Shown here one piece after another: positions 1-8,015 of a stretch of 64,000 bases of DNA. Under the pieces are notes generated by a model. That model worked only from the letters and a program-made list of their open reading frames with translations, was not told the origin of the DNA and did not search any database. Positions within the stretch are counted from its first letter, which is position 1. Each line of letters opens with the position of its first letter. Source of the stretch: Pseudonocardia thermophila (lineage in GTDB: Bacteria > Actinomycetota > Actinomycetes > Mycobacteriales > Pseudonocardiaceae); NCBI RefSeq assembly GCF_900142365.1, contig NZ_FRAP01000021.1, positions 62,001 to 126,000 of the forward strand. The letters are read 5' to 3'. A program made the position numbers and the translations under genes.

Positions 1-51
1 GGGCCGCTCGTGCCCGGCGACGTGCTGGACCTCCGCCCGTCCTTGACCTGA
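1..51 (+). CDS. C-terminal end of an unidentified upstream gene (partial)
   Basis: Reading from base 1 in frame gives GPLVPGDVLDLRPSLT followed by TGA at 49-51. Third positions are GC-rich, as expected for coding sequence here, so this is probably the last 16 codons of a gene that begins outside the window. Sixteen residues do not identify a family. A MerR-type regulator is possible because its stop codon lies inside the promoter-like element at 43-73, but that is speculation. Confidence 0.4.
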   Translation, partial: GPLVPGDVLDLRPSLT

Positions 52-73
52 ACCTCACTCCAGCTCCTAGCGT
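43..73 (+). promoter_or_regulatory. Candidate promoter with 19-bp spacer (MerR-type)
   Basis: TTGACC at 43-48 and TAGCGT at 68-73 resemble -35 and -10 elements separated by 19 bp. That long spacer is the hallmark of promoters activated by MerR-family regulators. The spacer holds an imperfect dyad, ACCTGAA...TCCAGCT (5 of 7 pairs match). It would drive the ABC transporter gene that starts at 194, leaving a leader of roughly 115 nt. This is inference from motif spacing only. Confidence 0.4.
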
Positions 74-193
74 CGCTGCCGAGCGCCGGGAAACCCGCCC
101 GGAACTGTCGGGGTTGTCCGGCACGCTCGCCGATGAGCCCGGGCCCACCGGCCGGTCGTACCTGGTGGACCTGCAACCGGGGAAGGAACCGCT

Positions 194-2086
194 GTGAGCA
201 TGGAGATGGTGGCGTGGGAGTCGATGTACCACGCCGCGAACGCGCGCGAGGAGAAGCGGCCGTTCTCCCGGGCCACGCTGTCGCGGATCTGGCGCTTCGT
301 CCGCCCGCACCGCCGGCGGCTGGCGGCGTTCCTGCTGGTCAGCGTCATCGGAGCGGCGCTGGCGGTGGCGTCGCCGGTGCTCGCCGGCCAGGCGGTCGAC
401 GCGATCGTGCACGGCGGCCCGGTCGGCGCGGTCGTCGGCATCGCGGCGCTCATCGCGGTGCTCGCGATCGCCGAGGCCGGGCTGGGGATCCTGCAGCGCT
501 ACCAGTCCGCCACCCTCGGCGAGGGATTGATCCTCGACCTGCGCACGGCGGTGTTCGACCACGTCCAGCGCCAGCCGGTCGCGTTCTTCACCCGCACCCG
601 CACCGGCGCGCTCGTGAGCAGGCTGAACAACGACGTCATCGGCGCCCAGCAGGCGTTCGCCGGCACGCTCTCCGGCGTCGTCGGCAACATCGTCACCCTG
701 ACGCTCACGCTCGCGGTGATGCTCAGCCTCTCCTGGCAGGTCACGCTGCTCGCGCTCGTGCTGTTGCCGGTGTTCGTCGTACCGGCGCGGCGGATGGGCC
801 GCAAGCTCGCACAGCTGGAACGCGAGGCCGCGGCGCACAACTCGGCGATGAGCACGCAGATGACCGAGCGGTTCTCCGCACCCGGTGCCACGCTGGTGAA
901 GCTGTTCGGGAGGCCGAGCGAGGAGACCGCGGAGTTCGTGCGGCGGGCGTCGCGGGTGCGCGACATCGGAGTGCGCACCGCGATGGTGCAGTGGGTGTTC
1001 GTCTCGGCGCTCACGCTGGTCTCGGCGCTCGCGCTGGCACTGGTCTACGGCCTGGGCGGCTACTTCGCGATCACCGGTGCGATCGCCGCCGGTGACGTCG
1101 TCGCACTGGCGCTGCTGCTCACGCGCCTCTACGCCCCGCTCACGGCGCTGGCCAGCGCACGGGTCGAGGTGATGAGCGCGCTGGTGAGCTTCGAGCGGGT
1201 CTTCGAGGTGCTCGACCTGCAGCCCCTCGTGGCAGAGCCCGCGAACCCGGTGCCGCTGCCGGACGGGCCGCTGTCGGTGGAGTTCGAGTCCGTGCGGTTC
1301 GCCTACCCGTCGGCGGACAAGGTGTCGCTCGCCTCGCTGGAGGACGTCGCCCGGCTCGACGTCCGCGGCGGCGAGGAGGTCCTGCACGACGTGTCGTTCC
1401 GGGCCGAGCCCGGGCAGACCATCGCGCTGGTGGGCTCGTCGGGGGCCGGGAAGTCCACGATCGCCCAGCTCATCCCCCGCCTCTACGACGTCGACGGCGG
1501 ATCGGTGAAGCTCGGCGGGGTCGATGTGCGCGGGCTGTCGTTCGACGACCTGCGCCGCGCGGTCGGGCTGGTCACGCAGGACGGTCATCTGTTCCACGAG
1601 TCGATCCGGTCCAACCTGCTGCTCGCCGCGCCGCACGCGACGGACGAGGATCTGTGGCACGCCCTCGAACGGGCCCGGCTGGCCGAGCTGGTGGCCTCGC
1701 TGCCCGACGGACTGGACACGGTCGTCGGCGAGCGCGGCTACCGGCTCTCCGGCGGGGAACGCCAACGGCTCACGATCGCCCGGGTGCTGCTGGCCAACCA
1801 GCGGATCGTGGTGCTCGACGAGGCCACCGCGCACCTCGACTCCACGTCGGAGGCCGCGGTGCAGGAAGCGTTGACCGAGGCTCTCGACGGGCGCACGGCC
1901 GTCGTCATCGCACACCGGCTGTCCACGATCCGCAGCGCCGACCAGATCCTCGTGGTCGAGGAGGGGCGCATCGTCGAGCGCGGCACCCACGACGAGCTGA
2001 TCGCCCGCGGCGGGCGGTACGCGCAGCTGCACCGCACCCAGTTCGCCCTGCCGGGCAGCGGGGAGGTGGCGCTGGCGGGAGCGTGA
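194..2086 (+). CDS. ABC transporter, fused permease and ATP-binding protein
   Basis: This 630-aa half-transporter would sit in the cytoplasmic membrane as a homodimer or heterodimer and export a substrate with ATP. Residues ~40-330 form a six-helix exporter-type transmembrane domain. Residues ~355-605 are the nucleotide-binding domain, with Walker A GSSGAGKST (~414), signature LSGGERQR (~517) and Walker B IVVLDEAT (~540), followed by the H-loop AHRLST. Both ATPase motifs look intact. An insertion (residues ~375-395) lies just before Walker A. The GTG start at 194 is chosen for the GGAAGGA upstream. The next gene follows within about 20 bases, so the two are probably co-transcribed. The substrate cannot be told from sequence; multidrug or lipid export is typical of the family. 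Confidence 0.93.
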   Translation: MSMEMVAWESMYHAANAREEKRPFSRATLSRIWRFVRPHRRRLAAFLLVSVIGAALAVASPVLAGQAVDAIVHGGPVGAVVGIAALIAVLAIAEAGLGILQRYQSATLGEGLILDLRTAVFDHVQRQPVAFFTRTRTGALVSRLNNDVIGAQQAFAGTLSGVVGNIVTLTLTLAVMLSLSWQVTLLALVLLPVFVVPARRMGRKLAQLEREAAAHNSAMSTQMTERFSAPGATLVKLFGRPSEETAEFVRRASRVRDIGVRTAMVQWVFVSALTLVSALALALVYGLGGYFAITGAIAAGDVVALALLLTRLYAPLTALASARVEVMSALVSFERVFEVLDLQPLVAEPANPVPLPDGPLSVEFESVRFAYPSADKVSLASLEDVARLDVRGGEEVLHDVSFRAEPGQTIALVGSSGAGKSTIAQLIPRLYDVDGGSVKLGGVDVRGLSFDDLRRAVGLVTQDGHLFHESIRSNLLLAAPHATDEDLWHALERARLAELVASLPDGLDTVVGERGYRLSGGERQRLTIARVLLANQRIVVLDEATAHLDSTSEAAVQEALTEALDGRTAVVIAHRLSTIRSADQILVVEEGRIVERGTHDELIARGGRYAQLHRTQFALPGSGEVALAGA

Positions 2087-2106
2087 CCGATCCCCCGGGG
2101 GCGACC

Positions 2107-2883
2107 ATGGAGGGCATGTCCGGCACCTGGATCGAACTGACCGAGGGAGTGTTCGCCCGCCGCTACGCGGAGCTGGACCTCACCGTCGGGCTGGTGCTCG
2201 GCGCCGAGCGCGCCCTCGTGATCGACACCCGCGGCGACACCCACCAGGGCAGCGAGTGGGCGGCGGCGGTGCGCGACCGCACCTCGGCCCCGATCACCGT
2301 GGCTCTCACGCACGCCCACTTCGACCACTGCTTCGGCACCGCGGCGTTCGGCCCGGTCCGGGTGCTCGCCCACCCCGGCTGCGCGGCGGCGATCGCCCGC
2401 AGCGCCGACGACCAGCGCGCCGAGTGGGTCGCCCGCTACCGCGACCGCGGCGACGACGCCACCGCCGACGCGCTCGCCGCGTCGGTCCCGGTGCCGCCCG
2501 AGCCCGCGCCGCCGCGGCTGGACCTGGGCGGCCGGGTCGTCCTGCTGCGCCACCTCGGCCGCGGCCACACCGATCACGACCTGGTCGTCGACGTGCCGGA
2601 CGCCGACGTCGTCTTCGCCGGGGACCTGGTCGAGGAGGGCGCCCCGCCGGACCTCGCCGAGGCCGACGTCGCTGCGTGGCCTGCGACGCTCACTGCGCTG
2701 CTCGAGCTGGGCCGCTCGATCGTCGTGCCCGGTCACGGCGCACCCGTCGGGCCGGAGTTCGTGGCGCAGCAGCGCGACCGGCTGCAGGAGGTCGCCGACC
2801 TCTGCGCGCGGGTCCAAGCGGGCACGCTCAGCGCCGAGGAGGCAGCGCGACGCTCGCCGTACCCCGGTGTTCCCTGGCCGTGA
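2107..2883 (+). CDS. MBL-fold metallohydrolase
   Basis: A 258-aa single-domain metallo-beta-lactamase-fold protein, expected to be a cytosolic di-metal hydrolase. The metal-binding signature is present: THAHFDH at residues 68-74, a second His in GRGHTDHD, Asp in FAGDLVEEG and His in VVPGHGAPV. The C-terminal helices are consistent with small glyoxalase-II/quinone-hydrolase-like members of the superfamily, but the substrate is unknown. Start choice is uncertain: ATG 2107, ATG 2116, or a GTG at 2083 that overlaps the stop of the ABC gene as GTGA. It ends three bases before the stop of the convergent TetR-NUDIX gene. Confidence 0.88.
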   Translation: MEGMSGTWIELTEGVFARRYAELDLTVGLVLGAERALVIDTRGDTHQGSEWAAAVRDRTSAPITVALTHAHFDHCFGTAAFGPVRVLAHPGCAAAIARSADDQRAEWVARYRDRGDDATADALAASVPVPPEPAPPRLDLGGRVVLLRHLGRGHTDHDLVVDVPDADVVFAGDLVEEGAPPDLAEADVAAWPATLTALLELGRSIVVPGHGAPVGPEFVAQQRDRLQEVADLCARVQAGTLSAEEAARRSPYPGVPWP

Positions 2884-2886
2884 CGC

Positions 2887-3867
2887 TCACGCCAGCCGGT
2901 CGAGCGGCTCCCCCATCCCGAAGTCCAGCGCGTGCCGGGCCACCGGGATCGGCAGCCAGAACAGGTTGAACGTCCAGCGCACCGCGTCGCCGTCACCCTT
3001 CTCGTCGTGGTCCCACGCCTGCGGCACCGGCCCGATCGGACGCACGTGGAAGCGGTGCAGCTCGCGGCCGTCGCGGGTGGCGGTGCCGAGCGGGGCGACC
3101 ACCTCCACGGCGAGCCCGGTCTCCTCGTGCACCTCGCGGACGACGGCGTCGGCCGGTTCCTCTCCGTCGTGCAGGGTGCCGCCGGGGATCTGCAGGCCGG
3201 AGCCCTCCGATCCCGTCGTGGGTCGGTGGGTGAACACCAGCACGGAGCCGTCGCGGACGACGTACGCCTCGACCCGCGGCCGAGTGCCGGCAGCGGGCGC
3301 GTCCGGGAGCAGCCCGTCGACGAGCGCCTGCATGACGTCGTCGGTCGAGGTGTCCGGGTCGATCGAGGTGGTGAGCCGGTCGAGCAGCAGTCCGTCGAGC
3401 GCGTAGTGGAACAGCGCGATCTCGGCACGGCCGCCGGGCAGCCCGGCCTGTTCGTTGAACGCGACGTCCGCCTCGAACCCGGCCCGCAGCCACCGCCCGA
3501 TGACCTCGGCGATCTCCGCGCGTCTGCCCGCCTCCAGCCGCAGCTCGAACAGGGCCAGCGCGAGGTCGCGGTGCAGCGTGAGCCGCCGGACGATGTCGCG
3601 CAGATATGCGGCGAACAGCTCGCGCGACGGCGGGCGGGCGCTGAGCTCGTCGAGGGTGGCCTGCTCGGGCGAGAGCCGCACGGTGATGCGGTCCGCCACG
3701 GCCGCGATCAGTGCCGGGCGGTTGCGGAAGTAGTTCGACGCGGTGCCGGTGGGCACGCCCGCCTCGGCGTCGACGGCGCGATGGGTGAGCCCGCGGGTGC
3801 CCTCCCGGGCGAGGACGCGCAGCGCCGCGTCGGCCAGCGCCGCACGCCGCTCGTCGTTGCGTGCCAT
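2887..3867 (-). CDS. TetR-family regulator fused to a NUDIX hydrolase domain
   Basis: This 326-aa protein joins two domains usually found apart. Residues 1-60 are a TetR-type helix-turn-helix, including the recognition-helix stretch GVPTGTASNYFRNR. Residues ~75-190 look like a TetR ligand-binding and dimer domain. Residues ~198-320 form a NUDIX fold with a complete Nudix box, G230-x5-E236-x7-R244-E-x2-E-E249-x-G251-L, so the hydrolase site looks active. The DHFR-like gene ends 4 bases upstream of its start, so the two form one operon. A perfect palindrome 45 bases ahead of the operon is a plausible operator. A DNA-binding protein whose ligand or substrate is a nucleotide derivative is the simplest reading, but this is inferred. 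Confidence 0.85.
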   Translation of the reverse strand: MARNDERRAALADAALRVLAREGTRGLTHRAVDAEAGVPTGTASNYFRNRPALIAAVADRITVRLSPEQATLDELSARPPSRELFAAYLRDIVRRLTLHRDLALALFELRLEAGRRAEIAEVIGRWLRAGFEADVAFNEQAGLPGGRAEIALFHYALDGLLLDRLTTSIDPDTSTDDVMQALVDGLLPDAPAAGTRPRVEAYVVRDGSVLVFTHRPTTGSEGSGLQIPGGTLHDGEEPADAVVREVHEETGLAVEVVAPLGTATRDGRELHRFHVRPIGPVPQAWDHDEKGDGDAVRWTFNLFWLPIPVARHALDFGMGEPLDRLA

Positions 3868-3871
3868 CCCG

Positions 3872-4453
3872 TCAGCGTCGCACGTAGGTGTTCATGAGCA
3901 CGCCGGTGGTGAACGACCGGGTCTCGGCGAGCGCGAACGCCGTTCGGGCGTACGGGCGCTGCGCGAACAGCGGTTTGCCCTCGCCCAGCAGGATCGGGTG
4001 GACCTTGAGCACCAGCCGGTCGATCTCGTCGGCGAGCGTGGCCGCGAGCCGGCTGCCGCCGCACAGCCAGATGCCGCTGCCGTCCTCCTGCTTGAGCCGC
4101 CTGACCAGCGCCACCGGGTCCTCGCCGGTGAGGGTGACCCCGCCGGGGTCGCCGGGCACCTCCCGCTCCGGTCGGTGCGTGACGACGTAGGAGCGCAGGT
4201 GCGGGTAGGGATCGGTGACGCCGAACGGGAAGCCGACGGCGTAGGTCTGCCACCCCATGACGACGGTGTCGAAGTGCTTGTTGTCGGCCGCGGCGCCGGC
4301 GGCGGTGAGCGCGGCGGCGGGCAGCGTGTCCGACCACTCCGCGAACAGGTGGTCGACGTGGTCGCCCTCCGTGAGGAAGGCGTCGAAGGCGTCGTCCGGC
4401 GCGGCGATGTACCCGTCGAGCGACACGGCGATGAGGTAGGTGAGCTCGCGCAT
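3872..4453 (-). CDS. Dihydrofolate reductase-like protein (RibD C-terminal family)
   Basis: A 193-aa protein of the DHFR/RibD-C superfamily, beginning MRELTYLIAVSLDGYIA, the usual N-terminal strand of this group. The later GSGIWLCGGSRLAATL and HPILLGEGKPLF segments match the NADPH-binding and C-terminal strands. These proteins are NAD(P)H-dependent reductases that rarely act as true folate enzymes; the substrate here is unknown. The start at 4453 is supported by GGAGG seven bases upstream, and a longer in-frame extension to 4597 is rejected because it would run into the preceding kinase gene. It is the first gene of a two-gene unit with the TetR-NUDIX regulator. Confidence 0.88.
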   Translation of the reverse strand: MRELTYLIAVSLDGYIAAPDDAFDAFLTEGDHVDHLFAEWSDTLPAAALTAAGAAADNKHFDTVVMGWQTYAVGFPFGVTDPYPHLRSYVVTHRPEREVPGDPGGVTLTGEDPVALVRRLKQEDGSGIWLCGGSRLAATLADEIDRLVLKVHPILLGEGKPLFAQRPYARTAFALAETRSFTTGVLMNTYVRR

Positions 4454-4497
4454 GTATCGGCCTCCAACAACAACATCCGTAGTGGCTGGCCGACAGT

Positions 4498-4511
4498 ACG
4501 ACAGCTGTCGT
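4498..4511. promoter_or_regulatory. 14-bp perfect palindrome, candidate operator
   Basis: ACGACAGCTGTCGT is a perfect palindrome 45 bases upstream of the DHFR-like start. TetR-family regulators commonly bind such dyads near the start of their own operon, and the downstream co-transcribed gene encodes a TetR-type DNA-binding domain. Autoregulation is an inference. Confidence 0.45.
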
Positions 4512-4559
4512 GGTTCAGCAACCGACAGGGCTGAGGGTCCGGAGGATCCTCCAGCGGAT

Positions 4560-6038
4560 TCAGAGTCGGCTGAAGCTCTGCAGGACCTGCCGCCCATCGG
4601 GCCCCGGTCCCACGACGAACCGGTAGGGCTCCCTCGTCACCGTGCCGTCGAGCTTGGTGAACACGACGGTCGCGGTGACGGCGCCCTCGCCGTCGCGGCG
4701 GATGTTCTCGATCCACACCTGGCGCAGGGTGGCGTAGAAGCGGTCGAAGCCCTCGCGGCCGCCCGACGCGGACTGCGCGCTCGGGCTGAGCATCGCCCAC
4801 GCCGCCGCGGTGTTGCCCGGCAGCAGCCGGTAGTAGTTCTGCATGAACGCGACCGGGTCACCGGGCGGGGCTGGGGTCTCGGTGGGCGACTCGGTCGGCT
4901 CGGGGGTGGGCGTCGGCGTGGGCGTGGTGGGCGCGGGCGTGGCCACGTCCGTGGGCACGTCGGTGGGCGCGGCCGCGATGGACTGCTGAGGCTCGCCACG
5001 CCCGTTGGCGGCGAGCGCCGCCGCCGTGATGCCCCCCGCGGCGACGAGCGCGACGAGGATCCCCGCGGCGATCTTGAGCCAGCTGCGCTTCTTCGGTTCC
5101 GGCACGGGACCGATCTCGGCCAGCGTCGGCGGGTTCGCGTTGCCGGCCTTGACCGTGCGCGGCGGGATCGGAGTGGTCGGCCCCGCGCTGGGGGCGCCGG
5201 TGCGGACGACCCGGTCGAACTCGTCGCGGGCCTCGGTGGCGGTCGGCCGCTTCTCCGGGTCGGGATCGAGCAGCCGCAGCACGATGCCGGTGATCGGACC
5301 GGTGTGCTTCGGCGGATCGATCACGCCCTGGGCGACCTTGTGCAGCAGCGCGTAGGCGTTGTCGTTGAGCCCGAACGGCGGGTTGCCCTCGACGGCGGCG
5401 TAGATCGTGGCGCCCAGCGCGAAGACGTCGGCGGCCGGGGCGGGATCGGCACCGCGGGCCACCTCGGGGGCGAGGAAAGCGGGCGTGCCGGCGATCAGCC
5501 CGGTGCGGGTGATCTGCACGTCGTCGACGGCGCGGGAGACGCCGAAGTCGGTGAGCTTGGTGCGGCCGTCCTCGGCGATGAGCACGTTGCCGGGCTTGAC
5601 GTCGCGGTGGATGACACCGGCGGCGTGGGCTGCGGCGAGCCCGTCAGCGACGTCGCGACCGATAGCGGCGGCGGCGAGCGGTTCGAGGGTGCCCTCGGTG
5701 GCGATGACGGTCGAGAGCGACTTCGACTCGAGGTACTCCATGACCAGCCACGGCCGGTCGTCGTGCACCACGACGTCGAACATGCGGATGACGTGCGGGT
5801 GCTGCAGACGGGCGGCGATGCGGCCCTCGCGGTGGATGCGCTGGCGCGCCTCCTCCAGCGCGCCCTGGTCGTCGGGCGAGGTGCCGGGGGCGGCCGCGGC
5901 GAGCAGCTCCTTGATGGCGACCGTGCGGTTGAGCAGCTGGTCGGTGCCGCGCCAGACGGCGCCCATCGCCCCCGAGGCGATGCGCTCGTCCAGGCGGTAG
6001 CGGCCACCGATCACGGTGCGCTCGTCACTCTCGGCCAT
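4560..6038 (-). CDS. Membrane Ser/Thr protein kinase with extracytoplasmic C-terminal domain
   Basis: A 492-aa Pkn-type eukaryotic-like kinase. Residues ~12-275 are the kinase domain: GxGxMG-type loop SGAMGAV, Lys43 in AIKE, catalytic HRDVKPGN (Asp146) and DFG at 164-166, so it looks active. A proline-rich juxtamembrane stretch leads to one transmembrane helix at ~321-343. Outside the membrane a Pro/Thr linker (~355-395) is followed by a ~95-residue domain resembling NTF2-like sensor folds, here with DPVAFMQNYYRLLPG and a Trp/Tyr-rich core. No PASTA repeats are present. The start at 6038 is preferred because a TACCCT -10-like element sits seven bases ahead, suggesting a leaderless transcript. 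What it senses is unknown. Confidence 0.93.
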   Translation of the reverse strand: MAESDERTVIGGRYRLDERIASGAMGAVWRGTDQLLNRTVAIKELLAAAAPGTSPDDQGALEEARQRIHREGRIAARLQHPHVIRMFDVVVHDDRPWLVMEYLESKSLSTVIATEGTLEPLAAAAIGRDVADGLAAAHAAGVIHRDVKPGNVLIAEDGRTKLTDFGVSRAVDDVQITRTGLIAGTPAFLAPEVARGADPAPAADVFALGATIYAAVEGNPPFGLNDNAYALLHKVAQGVIDPPKHTGPITGIVLRLLDPDPEKRPTATEARDEFDRVVRTGAPSAGPTTPIPPRTVKAGNANPPTLAEIGPVPEPKKRSWLKIAAGILVALVAAGGITAAALAANGRGEPQQSIAAAPTDVPTDVATPAPTTPTPTPTPEPTESPTETPAPPGDPVAFMQNYYRLLPGNTAAAWAMLSPSAQSASGGREGFDRFYATLRQVWIENIRRDGEGAVTATVVFTKLDGTVTREPYRFVVGPGPDGRQVLQSFSRL

Positions 6039-6045
6039 CCAGTCC

Positions 6046-6051
6046 AGGGTA
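6046..6051 (-). promoter_or_regulatory. Candidate -10 element for a leaderless kinase transcript
   Basis: On the minus strand TACCCT is followed by seven bases and then the ATG of the kinase gene, with no Shine-Dalgarno sequence. This spacing is typical of leaderless actinobacterial promoters. Confidence 0.4.
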
Positions 6052-6143
6052 ACGATCGCCCGAGCGGGGTCGCCGGGCGGAGGCAAGGCGCCCACGGGTG
6101 AGCCCGGCCACCGGCGCACCCGGTCTGATCGGCGGCTTTGCGA

Positions 6144-6445
6144 TCACCGGGCCCCGCGCCGAGAGCGATTCGCCGCGGGCTGAATCGTGGCCGAGGCGCG
6201 CTGCACGTCGGCGCGCCAGCAGGTGTTCTCTCCTTCGCGGTAGAGCTCGCTGACGATCTTCGGCGACGGGGCGGAACGCGTAGCCGAGCAGCCGCCGGGC
6301 GGGTGCGGCGATCGTGGACCCGCTCCGAGCCGTGCACCGGGCGGGCGGCGCTCATCACCGAGATCGGGAGATCAGGTCGTCGTCGCCGACGAGGAGGAGG
6401 AGCGTGGGGGCGGGAGGATGCGGTAGGCGCGCAGCCATCGGGCGG
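6144..6445 (-). pseudogene. Decayed coding sequence with frame switches
   Basis: No intact gene is visible, but coding-like segments with GC-rich third positions jump between minus-strand frames. In order of translation they include APTLLLLVGDDDLIS (about 6400-6360), ARRLLGYAFRPV (about 6310-6270) and KIVSELYREGENTCWRADVQR (about 6265-6200), then a stop at 6144-6146. The first resembles a strand-turn of alpha/beta hydrolases but the others do not settle a family. The most likely explanation is a gene broken by several small insertions or deletions. Sequencing errors are an alternative. Confidence 0.3.
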
Positions 6446-6850
6446 TGGCTCGACGCACGCCCGCGTGGCGGCTAGGTACCCGTTCCGGTCACGGCTGCGC
6501 CACCCCGGCGACCCCGCGGGCGCTCGAACTGAAGTTCGTGGTCACCCTGCCTGCATGCTGGGTGCGTCGTGCCCACACCACGCCCGCATCCCGGCGACGT
6601 CCTGACTGCATCCTGACTGCGGGATGCGATCCGCCTGCGTTCAGGACACATCCGTGGTGCACCGCGATGGAGCTGTGGTGCCCAGGGCGCGTTCAGCACA
6701 TGGGCAGCATGCGGACTGGGTGATGCCCGGATGCGAGTTGAACGCTGTCTGCCTGCGTTTCCGAACGATGTCAACACGCAGGCAGCACGCGCTCTGGACG
6801 GTGATCGAGCTCGACCTGGGCAGGCTCGAGGCGCAGATGCACCGGCGTGG
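6446..6850. other. Intergenic stretch without a recognisable gene
   Basis: No ORF here has convincing codon bias, a ribosome binding site or family motifs. It holds a short tandem duplication, TCCTGACTGC at 6600-6609 and 6611-6620, and several CTGCATGC/GCCTGC-like words. Third-position GC bias is lost compared with the flanking genes, so it is probably non-coding or heavily decayed. Confidence 0.5.
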
Positions 6851-6915
6851 CCGGGGGCCGAACCAGCCCCCGGAGGAAGCGCAAGGCCCCCGTCACCCCT
6901 GGTGACGGGGGCCTT
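6851..6915. terminator. Tandem hairpins, bidirectional terminator
   Basis: Hairpin 1 has arms CCGGGGGC (6851-6858) and GCCCCCGG (6866-6873). Hairpin 2 is much stronger: arms of 15 bp at 6883-6897 and 6901-6915 pair perfectly around a 3-base loop. There is only a weak T-rich tail (TTGTTG), as is usual for high-GC actinobacterial terminators. It would stop transcripts from either side. Confidence 0.7.
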
Positions 6916-7224
6916 GTTGCGTGTCGGGCCTCCGGTGGGGGAGCGACGGGTCCGGGGGCTCGTGCTGTCCGGCCGTGGTCCGCTCGATCGCGGCGTCGCC
7001 GACGAGGGCGCCGTCCCACACCCGCTGCCACGGCCCCGAGCCAGCACCCGAGCCGGTGCGTGACCAGTGCGGCTGCCGGTGCGGCTGCCGCCGTGGCGAC
7101 GGGTCGGGTGCAGCGCTCGACGCCGGCGGCGGACTGGGTGACCAGCCGCAGCAGCACCTCGCCGGGGTCGGCGGCGATCAGCGACCGCGGCGCCGCCGTC
7201 CTCGACGCGGCGGGCGGGGCCGGC
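6916..7224 (-). other. Intergenic region with a doubtful short minus-strand ORF
   Basis: One minus-strand frame here reads WQRVWDGALVGDAAIERT and stops inside the strong hairpin, at about 6902-6904. It could be the tail of a small or decayed gene downstream of the DsbA-like gene. No start codon with a ribosome binding site or family signature could be fixed, so it is not called as a gene. Confidence 0.25.
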
Positions 7225-7854
7225 TCACTCCTCGTTCTTCGGGCTCTCGGTGCGGGTGCGCTTGAGCTCGAAGAAGTGCGGGTAGCGAGCCAGAGCCACG
7301 GAGGCGTCGAGCAGCTTGCCCGCCTCTTCACCCCTCGGTACGCGGGTGATGACGGGACCGAAGAACGCAACGCCCTCGATGTGGATGGTCGGGGTGCCCA
7401 CGTCGTCGCCGACCGGGTCCATGCCGCGGTGGTGGCTCTCGGCCAGTGCCTCGTCGTAGTCGGTGCTGTCCGCGGCGGCGGCCAGCTCCGGCGGGAGGCC
7501 CAGCTCGGCGAGCGACTCCTTGATCACGACGTCGAGGTCCTTCATGCCCTTGTCGTGGATCCGGGTACCCATCGCCGTGTAGAGCGGGCCGAGGATCTCG
7601 TCACCGTGCTGCTGGGCGGCGGCGATCGCCACGCGCACCGGGCCCTTGGACTCCTCGATGATCTTCCGGTACTCGTCGGAGATGTCGCGGTCCTTGTTGA
7701 GCAGCCACAGGCTCATCACGTGCCAGCGCAGGTCGAGATCGCGGACCTTCGCGGCCTCGACGATCCAGCGCGAGGTCACCCAGGCGAAGGGGCAGCGGGG
7801 ATCGAAGTAGAAGTCGACGCGAGCACGATCGGTCCTTGTCTCAGAAGTCGTCAC
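7225..7854 (-). CDS. DsbA-family oxidoreductase, mycothiol-dependent nitroreductase type
   Basis: A 209-aa cytosolic thioredoxin-fold protein of the DsbA/FrnE group to which mycobacterial Rv2466c belongs. The active-site segment is YFDPRCPFAW, with Cys21 as the nucleophile. The second cysteine of the CPWC motif of Rv2466c is replaced by Ala24, so it would work as a monothiol enzyme, probably through mixed disulfides with mycothiol. The downstream DVGTPTIHIEG segment carries the cis-Pro loop of the fold. The GTG start at 7854 is chosen because alignment with the family begins just after it. A longer extension is lower in coding quality. The gene is divergent from pepN, the order also known around Rv2466c-Rv2467. 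Confidence 0.87.
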   Translation of the reverse strand: MTTSETRTDRARVDFYFDPRCPFAWVTSRWIVEAAKVRDLDLRWHVMSLWLLNKDRDISDEYRKIIEESKGPVRVAIAAAQQHGDEILGPLYTAMGTRIHDKGMKDLDVVIKESLAELGLPPELAAAADSTDYDEALAESHHRGMDPVGDDVGTPTIHIEGVAFFGPVITRVPRGEEAGKLLDASVALARYPHFFELKRTRTESPKNEE

Positions 7855-8015
7855 GTCTAGGTCAACGGGCGGTACGGCCGGTGTCTTCCCCGACACACGC
7901 GACTGTGACCGGCCGGACCGGCCAGGCGAACCCGGTTGCCGGGCATCGAGCCCCGGGCCATGGTTGGATCGCTCGACGGACCTCATTGCTGAAGACCGAG
8001 GAGAGCGGTACCCGT

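Noticed and set aside
6472..7047. Minus-strand ORF of 191 aa and overlapping plus-strand ORFs in the 6.4-7.1 kb gap
   Set aside because: They cross the double hairpin and the fragment signals, have poor third-position bias and no recognisable motif.
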